Source: Megalonaias nervosa (taxonomy: Eukaryota; Mollusca; Bivalvia; Unionida; Unionidae). Taken from it: a stretch of 64,000 bases of DNA. How positions within the stretch are numbered: the first letter of the stretch is position 1; every line of letters begins with the position of its first letter. The notes under the pieces were generated by a model. That model did no database searches and was not told where the DNA came from. It was given only the letters and a program-made list of their open reading frames with translations. Positions 37,801 through 49,800 of the stretch are shown here, piece by piece. The translations under genes and the position numbers were made by a program. The stretch spans positions 62,001 to 126,000 of the forward strand of contig JAECUM010000827.1 in assembly GCA_016617855.1 (NCBI GenBank), read 5' to 3'.

Positions 37801-40800
37801 TAACTTGGCAACAGTCAAATTATAAATTTCTCCAGTAAAAAAAAGAACACAAAATATTTAATGTGACTAGATAAAACAAAGTCTTTTACAACTGGACAAA
37901 ATTGGAAGATGTCAGCTTATTTTAGCTGTGTTTGAAACAAAGGATTAGCAAATTAACATTTTTCTAGAGAAACTTGTTTTTGTGTCCTAGCCCTCTTAAG
38001 TGAATCCATCAAAGTCCAGAGTTCATTGTGTTTACAAAGGAGACGTTAAGGTATAGTCATGTTCTTCTTCAGAAATAGTAGCATATCAACATTCTCTGCA
38101 CTTAACTGCTGCCCTTTGGCTTGAAACAATATCTCCTGCAGTACTGAAGACCCGTTAAGAAGGGACAGATGTCGCTGGTATGCAGAGCAACTCTCTTACA
38201 TAACTGGATAACACAGGAAACTGATGTTGATGATCTCGCCACCATTGTTAATGGGTTCTGGGCAAGAGGAATGGACTCGGATCCTTGTAGCTCTCAATTT
38301 TCTCAGTTACTTTTTCAAGAACAGTCTTAGTATTTTTCTCCGCTTTCACAACATATACATCTCAAAAAATGGAAGCAAGACCAGCATTAGTTATCTTCGG
38401 AGAAAAAGAACTTGCATCTGTTCGAGCAATGCAAGCATCAGCAGATGTTGATAAGACAAAGTCAATTTTAGCTAATGTGGATGAGTCAGAAGGATCTTCA
38501 TCTGTCTTAATTTTTTTTCATTTGGTGAGATGTAGTTGTGCTGATATCCTCAGCTGACAAGGTTGGTAATGCAGGAAGAGGTGGAACATCAGTAGCTGAA
38601 TCTTGTTGGCATACCTGTTTGACTTTCTTTGGCTGATTCTGTTCGTAAGAAGTGGATGCAGCCAGAGCCAAGCAGTTGAAGACTCAAAATTGGTAAGTTT
38701 AGGAGCACAAGTTTGTCTCTGAGTATTCCTGCAGCAACTGCACTGCAGTGAAAAAAGCTGACAATTCTTCTGATCCTGCCAAGAAGTCTGCAACATCATT
38801 GATTTTCAGGCCTTTCTGGGCAGCTAAAATTAAAGTGTGCGCATAGCAACCAATATGTGGGTTACATCTTGCTTCTGATGCTGTTACAGCCATGTTTGAA
38901 GCATTGTCAGTTACCATTGGAGGATTGGATGGAATTCCCCATTCATTAGCAGCTGACAACAGAACTGCAGCAATATTTGCACCTGTGTGACTGTCAGGTA
39001 GAGCCCGTGTTTGTAGCACATAACTCCGGTTTCCAATCAAGAGAAATAAAACATGCAGTTACTGTAACATATGATTCCGTTGCTCTGGAAGTCCAACTTT
39101 AGATGCTAAGTGCAAGCATACTTTTACGTCTTCCTTGACTTGTAAATACATATGTGATAATTTTCTCAGAGAAGACCTGTCTAGATGGAACAACATATCG
39201 TGGATCAAGCACCAATGCCATGTTTAAAAATCCTTTGTTTGATACAACACTGTACGGTCGCAAATCATGAACGATGAAACTAGCAATGGCACGAGTGACA
39301 GCTGTGGACCTTGGTGCTGAAGATTTGTATTTAGACTGTGCACCTAGCATATCCGCAGTCTTTGGTTGTTGATCTGAAACAATATGTACACTTTTAATGG
39401 AACCTTCGGCTGTTGCGTTAGAGGTTGTGTCACTCTGTTGCATAGTACTTATAGAAAGTACTGATGGATGGTGATGTCGTAAATGGGTCGAGAGGTTTGT
39501 CGTACCGCCTGCGTGCTTGATTTCAGTTTTGCACATATTACACACAGCGACGGTTTTGTCAATTGTATTAGTACTAAACTCCCTTTTTAGTGAAAAATTA
39601 TTCCAAACAGAACTCCTTGCACTTGGGTTCTTAACTAGCTCATACACAAAAGCCGCTATTTTGGTAACGATGTTAAGCCTAATAAAAGGCATTGGTGTGC
39701 TCAAAGCTAGTTCCAGATGGGCTAATGTTGGTGAAGAAGAAAAAAAATGGTATACCGGTATTACTATACTCGTATAGCGATATACCGTTTCGGGTATTTT
39801 GTATCGCAATTTTCCAGTAAATCGGTATATCATTACACCCTTAGTATGGATGAGGTTTTATAGATACTTGAGGGGGTGGAATGTGTGGATAATGCATCTT
39901 TAATGTAAAATTATAATGTTTATTTCCTGTGTTTGTTCAACTTCAGTATCCATTCTGTTGTGATGATGAAAATTTTTTATTTATAATTTCAAGAGTAGAG
40001 AACAAGTTTCTCAGTTTATATAAATAATTTGGTATATGATTATCCTTACTTTATGGAGACCTTCTTGGTGGGGGGGGGGGAGAGAGATTGAGATTTTCCC
40101 GATGAAATTGTCCAAACCATTTCATCAGCTTTGCTTTTTGGTTCATTTATTTCAATATATGGCTAGCACCCATAGAAAAGGATTTGTGCATTCAATCCTT
40201 CCCCATACCCGTAAAAGATGCTACTGAGAAATTTTTTTTAACCTTGTCTTGTTGGGAAACTTGACATAGGTGATCACTTTGACATTTTGTGTGCAAGTAT
40301 GCTTTTCCATCCAATACCTTGATTAACATTGAAGTTAAAACGTTTTCATTCACAACAGTTTTGTCTAAGTATTAATTAAACAGCAGGCTCAGTATGCAGA
40401 TTTTGCATAACTTATTGTTGCATTTAGAACCTGTTTTTCTTCAGTTTGTATTTGATTAAAATACAAACTACAGCTATTTCCATATGGCTGGTCATAGTAA
40501 ATATCCTCACTTTTTTAAACTATATATTTGAACCTCAGCCGAGCCATACCAAAGACTTATAAAAATGGTACTTGCAGCTGCCTTGCTTGGTCTTCAGAAT
40601 TAAGAGGTTAGTGTTGGGACCGGTTGGCTCGGTGTCACGATAATGTGACTGGGTTGGACATGATGCTACATGTCTATGGCATGATGCCCCAGTGCTAGAC
40701 ATCACTATAAACTGCCACACTGCAGACATTGTAGCGATATGATTTTTAAAGCTATGTTAAAATCCAAAACACACACAGTCGTTTGGAGATTCTGATGGGG

Positions 40801-43800
40801 TGGTACAATTACTGGCACCTCACATTAGCAAGGATGGTTAAAGTCATTACTTGGCCAGATTTTACAGTTGCAAATGCTAATGAACCAGAGATATCAAGCA
40901 TGGTTTATATATTGTCATACAGGAGAGAAAATTGTATTGTAAACCATACTTTTGAGGAAGAAAATTAAGTGGTTATGTTTCCAACCTTTAGAGGAATAAC
41001 ATTGTTAATCAACAATAACACAAGTTAACACTGGTAATAGTGTAATCCCATTTCAGTATTGTCACTGTCAGTCACCAAATTAGTTGACACACAGTAACAA
41101 TTTTGGTGCAGAGTTCACATCTAAAGTAAACAATTGCAGGTGTTTACATGTGCCAGATGAACAGTTTACCTTTTAGTAGCATGTGAAAGTTGTCAACTTT
41201 GGCATTTCTTACAAAGCACGTGACTTGGTCTAAAAATAGAATGAAGCAAAATCTAAAACACGCTGGTATATCTGCAAACGAACATGTGATTATTTGTTTT
41301 GTACCAGAAGAAATAAAGACACAAATGGTATACAAACAAAATAACTTGAACATCATTCAGTGCAAAAGTACAGAAGAAAAAAGACTGGTATTTAAATTGT
41401 TATTGTTTCATGCACCTGCAATTATTTGCCCACAAGCAGAAGGAAAATTGGCTCATAATTGCCTGAAACCATCAAAGATATGAGCTGACTCACCTTCTGG
41501 TGCTGTGTTGTTGCTTTCAATCACCAACTAGTTGCATTAATTGCATGCAAATGAAAAAATTAAAGTAACCGTCTTTTTGCTTCTTTCCATTGACATTGAT
41601 TCACAAGTGCTTATCCCATTTGTCCAGCAACGTTTGAAAATCGACATTGACATTTCCGCTCCATGGCTTTGATTGGTACAGTTTAATTTGTAAGTGAACT
41701 CAATGAATTGGAATACTGCCCCCTCATTTTTTGACTGAAAATAGGGTCTTCATTAGGTGTAATAGATCTTGTTTCTTTTTTTTGACCATTTAGAGGGCAG
41801 TGTTCAATTCGGCACGTTGTATTTGCATATTAAGCTGGTGTGATCATGGCTATGGCCAGCGGTAATGTTGGGAAATGGGCTAGCATTCCTTCAAGGTGAG
41901 ATAGTCTAATTTGATGTAAGATAGTCTACTTTGATGTAAGCCTAAAAAACTGAATCTCAGCTAAATGCCAGTGCTAAAGCTACTACTCCATTTGAAGTGT
42001 ATGTTGAGATATGTCAGTTCTTAAATACATCACCAAAGCAATGGGAGAAGTGTCCTTCCTCGTGTTATTATATATAGTCCATGTATAATTTAGAGGTAAA
42101 TTGTAAGCAACAGTACACGACCCAGTACTCCAGGTTCAACTCCGCAGGGATATGAGTACAATTGTAGTAGTGAACAAAAGGAGGTCAGTTTCTTCCCGAC
42201 TTTCATCCTAATATGGTTTCATAACTATGGGTACAGTTTGTTGGCACACAAATACTGATGTTCATTTTTTTTTTTTTTCTTGTACAGCGACAAATTTTAT
42301 TGGAAAAATTGGCATAGATATACCAGTGTTAACAAAATCTCTGATATTCATCTTTCTTTCTTTCTTTCTTCCTCTCCCCATTCTAGACAGCGTAATGTGT
42401 CCTCCTGCTGTAACTTGATGTATAAAGTTTGTTAAATAAAAGATATTTAAAAGTGTTGCTGTAATGGTAGTTTTATGTATTTTGGCCAGTGATCCCCTCC
42501 AAGGGACCCAAGTGGAAGGAACCACAAAACTATACCTCTTTTCAGGAAGTTTATCACATACGCAATTAGTATACAATATTTTAAAATTTCTGCTTGGCAG
42601 TGTAGGAGATTGTTTCAGATGGAAGGTATGAGAATTCCTCCCATTAACATGGGATAATGAACTTTCTCTCCTTCCATCAGTAACAAACCATAATGAGGAG
42701 CTAATGCTTTGTATGGTTGAGAAATGATGTTTAAATACTTTAATATACCCTGATATTTATGATTACAAACAAGTCTGATCTCGGCCAGTTATTTTTAGCT
42801 CTTCTCATTAATGACCTGAAAAAGTGGTGTGATGGCTCCTTTGTTGTCCATCATCCCTTTGCAACATTGCATTGCTGCTACAGCTCCTTTAAGTAAAAGT
42901 TGTGATAAGAATCATCCGTTGATATGGTTAGCCGTAAATGAACGTGTCGCCTGGATATGGATATCTAGCTTGAAAAGTTTCTTATTTCTACTGCTTCTTT
43001 TAGCATCATAATTTCACAAATATAGTACCATGTACACTTATTATGTGTTGGTTCCAACTGCAGACTGCATAGACCCAGACATGTGATTGCATAATGTTCC
43101 TGCAAATCTGAGTATATGCAGTTTGTTGGAAGTAATTAGTAAAACAAACAAGCTAGACCTTGATATACCTGTACATTATGTGAGGGTCAGTGTTGTTTCC
43201 AGTAGGACCTGACTGGTGAGTATAGATTGTATAGTCAGTAAGTATATTTTTTTAAAACAAATGTTGCATTTGATGCATTGGAACATGCATATCTTGTAAC
43301 AGTATTGTCATTGACAGCAAATATGTGAGGATTTTAATAATTGTATCTGATCTAATATAAGGATTTTATTTGAAACTGACTTTTTTTTTTTTTTAAAATG
43401 CGTATCTTTTTCTTATGAAAGGTACTCAGACCATTCCTGCTTCGTCGCTTAAAAGATGATGTTGAAAAGCAAATGCCTAAGAAGTTTGAGCATGTTGTGA
43501 TGTGCAGTTTATCCAAGAGACAGAGATACCTGTATGATGACTTCATGTCTCAAGCTGCGTAAGTCACTTGGTCTTGCTATCATTACACTTTAGTTCATAA
43601 CAAAGTAGATTTGGTCAGTTAAAATTTTTAAAAGGTTCTGTTGCTGTCCATTTGAATCTAGTGACATTATATAGGCATTCATTCAATTTTAGTCTGTCAG
43701 GTCATGTGTATTTAAGATCTCTTGAACAAGAGTTACTGGAGACATGGAGAGATGTGAAGTATGCACACAGTTCCCATGCTACTGGGAAATCAGGGAGAAA

Positions 43801-46800
43801 AGGTCTGGAGAACAAATGGGTGGGTTGCCTACACTGAGAAATCCTTTAATTTTCAAATATTGATTAAAGACGGGGCAAAAACTGCCAAGTTTTCAGTCAT
43901 CACTTGATGACAGAAATAAATGTGTATTTGAGTCATTAAATTGATTGCCCGTTAAATTTATCGAGTCCATAATGGAATTGTTTGAGGTTGCAGAAACTCG
44001 TGAGTCAGTTGAGATATAATTGTTGTATAGACCATTAGGGTGCTTGCCCTACATATTTGTATAGTCAATCCAAGCGTTCATAAAATTGGATTAGTCAAGT
44101 AGACTGGTTACACCATAGTAAGCTCCATGTACATATATTTTCTTGTACAGAAGATAAGAAGACCAATATAACAGTGCCAACACATTTGCAAAATGTGATC
44201 TCGCTAAATGTTGGAGAAAAATAAACCTCATTTTCCACTGTTTCCCTTTTGAAGTATAAAGTGAAAGAAAATGTAATAAATCTTTGCTTATTATTTGGTT
44301 GTTTGCACTGTTAATCATTATCATCGCCTTTGAGACACCCATAGCTGGCCTTTGTGGTAAATTTTACTGTCTCACCTTGCTTTTATACATGTATATATAT
44401 ATATCTAAAAGTAGTTAAGCAGTACTTAGAAAAACGAATTGTCCTCTTGTCCAGACTTAATAATTGGATGTGATGTGGAAAAATTTAACTTGTTCAACCC
44501 TTGGCTGACTAGACACGGATTTGCATCTTGAAATGATCTGTGTGCATTTTCTGCATTTATCAAGCTCTGAAGCTCAGCATTGCTTAACCAGACCTGCCAG
44601 CATGTAAGATTTTGCCGCAAGTTTACAAAAATGACCCTTAAAATACAGTACGGAATTTTAAAAAAAAAAAAAAAAAAAAAAGTGATGGAAATATGATTGT
44701 TGAGGTAAAATCTGGATAATAGGCTCATCCTTGTTTGACTTGGATCGGGGTTTTGTAACTCTAGATTAGTACCTCCAACGCTTTAAATTACATATTTTTT
44801 CATGCCAAGCATCTGCATGATCAAACTGTTGATTATAGAAATTCTTAAAAGTGGCATCCAGCTCCCGATACATATTGAAGATGAAAGAAACAAACCTTTT
44901 AAAAAGTTTTAATCGGTACAGAAGAATAAAAAGAAATATTCAGATTATTTTGAATAAAAGAAGGAAGGGACACAGTTATGTTGATTGGTCATCATCCGTC
45001 GATTTGAGTATGTCATGTGGCAGGAGATTTGATTACCATCATGTGCAACAAAGAAAAAATTTCCAAGAATTACATCAGATTGAGAGATAGCAACAAGCCA
45101 TTCAGCTGCATAGCAGACCTGCCTACTCTTAAGATTTTGCCATAAGTCTTACGAAAAGTAACCTTAAAATACAGACTTACGGCATACAAGCAAAAACTAT
45201 GGAAAAATGATTGTTGCCGAAAAATCCGGATAATTGGTTCATCCATGTTTGATATTGATCTGGGTTTCATGTTAGAATTAGTAAATTCAGTCAGGGAACC
45301 AGACTAACTTTACAGCAGCACCCCAGATGCTTTATACTGCACCTATTTGTTCATGCAAAGCATCTGCATGATCAAACTGTTGATTATAGCATTTTTTTTA
45401 AATGGCATCCAGCAAGCGATGCATGTTTAAGACGAAAGGGAAAATAAGCTTCTAAAAAAGTGTTAATAATCGACGCAGAAGAATACAAAGGAGTATTCAT
45501 ATTCTTGTGAACTGAAGGTGGAAAGGACACAGTTAAGTTTATTGGATATCATGTGCCAATTTGAGTATGTCTCGTGGCAGGAGATACGATTGCCGTCGTC
45601 ATGTGAAATGGAAAAAGAATTTCCAAGAATTACGTCCAGTTGAGAGATAGCGACAAGCCATTGAGTTGCATAGGGTTGGAACTAAAGTTTGTGCAGCTGT
45701 TCTAATGGTAAATAAAGTCTATGCATATTTTACAAACTTTTCAGTTGATTATAATGTTTATCGTCGCTGTGTCAAACTTTTAATTACGTTTTCCAGCTTT
45801 ACAATAGCAGTTATTGATATTTTGTTACACCTTATTGAAAACTGGTCAATCTTATGGAGAAAAATCGACTGCCTTACTGAGACGGACTCGTCAGAGTTGG
45901 CAGGTCTGGCATAGGGTTTGGAACTGAAGGTTGTGCAACTGTACTAGATGTAAATAAGGTCAATGTGTACTACAAACTTTTCAGATGAACATGATGATTA
46001 CCATTGATACATCAGTATGGAATAACAAACTTTATAAATACGTTCTCCAACTTTACAATAACACTACATATTTGTTACACCTGAAAATTGGTCAAACTTT
46101 GGGAAAATAATAAACTGCCTTACTGAGATTATCTTGTTAGGGTTGGCATGTCTGCTTAAGAATGAAATTATGAAGCATATTTAAAGAGTTCCACAGAGAA
46201 TTCAAGATACAGTTATTACTATTAGATATTCTTGTTGTTGAGAACACGTACTTTCTCATCACTTCATCAAAACTGAATACGTTTTAATTTACAAACATGT
46301 TGGAGGCACTGTTCCATCTTGAAAGAAGAGATAAAAACGAAAAAACTATTATAACCAATAACTAGTTTTCTTTTCATACATTCACAAAAGTTTGCCCATA
46401 GAGGAGCACAATACACTGTACAGCAATAAGATTTGAATAATCTAATTTTGATATTCGATGAACATTTCCAAAATTTACATAGAAGCATGTTTGTTCGAGT
46501 ACACAAAAATTTAATGTTTCGTCATATCCTCATCATCTGACTGATTGGATTTTAAAATGTGGCCCAAATAAGTACAACTGGTGACATTCGTAAGAGCATA
46601 GCTGTAGAGATATACAGGGGGAGAAGATGGTAACTTGAAAGAAGTTCGACTGATAGACCATGGATATTGATTTTTGTGCATTATAGATAATATCCATTCT
46701 CCAATAACTTATTGTTCACATATCTTTAAAAATTTCCTTAAACCTGTAGTAAAAGGACTTTTCAATGACATATCGTTTTCAATGACATATCGTCGGTAAA

Positions 46801-49800
46801 ACTAAAACTGTTAAGAAATGTCACATTATATATCCATACAACCCTTGTCATCGGAAGTGTTGCATTCTGGAAGTTTTAAGATGCCAAGATGGATTTTTTT
46901 TTGCTTCGAGGTACATTTTGCTTTAAATTCTGTATCAATCAAATCTTTCAGGTAAGCGATGGTGTGTACAAAAGGCAACAGATTATCCACTAATCAATTA
47001 TCTTTGTTTGGGTATTGTATGTTGTCTCCTTTCTTCACACACCTCAACTGGTCATCAATTGAGGTGTTTGAAGTTATCAACAGTGCAGGGACAAATATTC
47101 AACAGAGATAATACTGGGAACCTGCCGACTTTGGTGCACTAGGTATTTTTGTATGAAAACTCTTCAGAATACACAAACATTAAATAAACTTGCCTCAAAT
47201 TGACAGTTCACATATCGTGGCTCAAATTTCCTGCAGTACAATGCTTCTTGTGACATAGGTTGTTGGCCTTGTAACTTTACTCTCCTTAACTGCATATGTT
47301 GGTGTGAAAGAATACTTTTACATAAGATATTTATGATCTTTTTGTTTAAAATACTTTTATTTTACATCTATAATTTTAATTTAGATGTATAGACTAGGTA
47401 ATTTAAAATACAGAATTCTTATATATATAATGAACAGAAGTGGGCTAAGTTTTATAGAACATGTCGTGGCATAAAGATTGTCTAGTATTGGAAAAATGTT
47501 TTTTTTTGTTTTTTTTTTCATAACATATTCAATAAACATTGGAAGAAATTTCAACAAAAGCATTCTGCTGAAATGGATTTCTTGGCCAACTGCTCGCTTG
47601 GGTATGGCTATTAGGCAGATGTCAGCTTGGTGATCTATCTGAGGCCTACTTTGACTTTTTGTTTACATAGTAATTACAAGGCGGTTTACAGAAAGGGCGT
47701 CTTGTTCACAATGTTCCATGCATAATTCTGATTCATGTAGAATTTTTTTTTTCCATTCTTGATAGATGGTCCACATTTTGAAAAGTCATGGGTCACTTAA
47801 CCTACTGAAAGGCAAATCTAAATGCAACACTATTGCAGAATGATGATAATTCAGTAAGAACATGACCTGGCTAACTAGGAATGAGGGGTGTTTGCAATTC
47901 AAAATGGGAGCATGACTCGCTTTTCATTTGTGTGAACATATTCAAGGGAACAAGAAAAACAATCCACAAGAAGTGTGACATGGTAATAAAACTTTTCCAT
48001 CATTGGAGAAAGAGTGCTTAAAGTCTCGCAGGAAAAGTGAACAGCACAAACACTTGTTTATTGGAGCATTGACAACTTGTGTTACATCTTATTTTTTACC
48101 TGTTTATGCATTGATAAACTAAGCAAGCTATAGAGGAAGTTTAGTTTTGATAAGATAAACGTAGATATTTTAATTTTACAAGTGCCAGACTATTTTATTG
48201 TAGCACACTTGTCAAGTAAGATGTATTTTTAAAATACATTAGATTGCACTTACATAAGGATGTTCTCTTTTTCAGGACCAAAGAAACCCTTGCATCAGGT
48301 CATTTTATGAGTGTGATCAACATTTTAATGCAACTGAGGAAAGTTTGTAATCACCCTAGTATGTTTGACCCTAGGCCAATTGTGTCACCTTTCAAATGTG
48401 AAGGTATTACCTATTACACAGCATCTTGTGTTCTGCAAGCACTGCAGTATGATCCATTCCAGGTAAGTAAAATCTGTGTTGATTGATTGTAACAAAATTC
48501 CTTTCTAATATATGATTACTCCAATCTAAACTTTATAGTCCTTCCCATAACCTCTAGTACTCATTTTGCACAAGAAATGGTTTGCTATGGTTGTAATTGA
48601 AGGTAGAGTAGACAGACAGGAGTAGGTCAATATTCTTAGCTTGAAATACTATGTAGATGACTTGGAAGTAAGTGTTCAGTTTTTATAATGAAAAGCAGAT
48701 ATGTTCCATGTATTTGTCAAAAAAAAAAATATACTATTTTGGAAATAAAGCCATGTCTGAACAATTATGACCATACAGACATTTACAGGTGAAATTATTC
48801 TTGTAGCTTTGTGGATTGTTTGTGTATGAAGCTTATAACAATTTATAAATGATGATAAATTGTATTCAGCCCTCATAAACCGTTTTCATTTGTTAAAGTG
48901 CACAGTAGAGATAGGCAGGCATCTGATTAGCTTTCTGCACATTAACTAAAGTTTCCATAAATAGATTTCATTCATATTTGGTGACCTTTCCACAGCTTGT
49001 GTGAAAGCCTAATTTGTGAGTCTTCAGGCTCAATGTCAGGTTCACGTACATTAACAGAATATCATTTGTCATTTGTAGTACTCCTGTTTTATACAAGGTA
49101 ATTTCTAATGAAAATAATAATTTGATGGCTCTATTGGTTGCTCCAGTCGATCAGATTCTTTCTTGCTGTTGCACAAAGATGATGGTTTTAGCTGACAGGG
49201 TAAGAAGGCAGTAAATTGTTCTTAAAAATTTTGTTTCTCAAAAACATGAAAGGTTATGACACTATGGAGTTTTCACAAGAAGATTTCATAGAATGCCTTG
49301 TAGGGCTTTAGTTAAAATAGTGCTTATCTGACATCAAGCGTAGCTATCATGGTGTCCCTTTTGCAAATCGTGTTGTAGCTACTCATAAATGGAAAGTCAT
49401 TTTGACAAGGTGTTTTCATCAGAAGTGTTCCTGTGGTGTCTAGTTGGTTCTAAATAAAAATGGTGCAGACTTACCCTCAATATGGCCACCATGGTAGCCA
49501 TGTTGAAAATCATGTTTCTCCAACTTCCAAATGTATCTGGTTGTTACAAGTAGGCCTGTTTAAATGAGGCTTTCAGCAGAAGACTTCTAAAGATATCTGC
49601 TTGGTTCTAAATGAAAACGGTGCCAATCTGACCTCCAATTTGTCCACCAGTTCAGCTAATTATTAAATATTGTTATTGCTCAAGGATTTCAGAGATGGTT
49701 TAAACACACTGCAGTTACAAGGAAGAAATGGTCTTGTCTTAAACTTCCACGAAATTCTTTTTGGCCATTAGAGCTAATGCTCTTGCCTCCTTCCCACAGG

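Larger units (their letters stand above)
35478..39843 (-). mobile_element. ZBED-like hAT transposon, interrupted (left end tentative)
   Basis: The right end, read inward, is TAAGGGTGTAATGATATACC, a typical form for ZBED/Ac-type hAT ends, with cgtatagcgatatacc repeats just inside. The left end may be CAGAGTGTGATCC near 35478, with the subterminal gatacgtatcaatatg repeat nearby. Between them lies a decayed transposase (38050-39833, minus) and a nested TA-flanked element (35746-37350). I found no target duplication, so the left boundary is inference. Confidence 0.5.
33266..43421 (+). other. SRCAP intron j-k
   Basis: A 10.2 kb intron. It holds a family B hAT fragment (34039-34390), a ZBED-like hAT (about 35478-39843) interrupted by a TA-flanked element (35746-37350), a truncated SINE (40527-40780), and two copies of a 130-bp repeat (35284 and 42690). 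The stretches 33266-34030, 34400-35270, 40790-42680 and 42810-43421 show nothing recognisable. Confidence 0.8.
43559..48275 (+). other. SRCAP intron k-l
   Basis: A 4.7 kb intron holding two nested family A MITEs (44589-46154 and 45114-45908) inside a LINE remnant (46155-46900). The stretches 43559-44580 and 46960-48275 show no recognised element. Confidence 0.8.

Noticed and set aside
41190..41483. 97-residue ORF in the large SRCAP intron
   Set aside because: No recognisable domain, splice context or repeat membership; likely chance.
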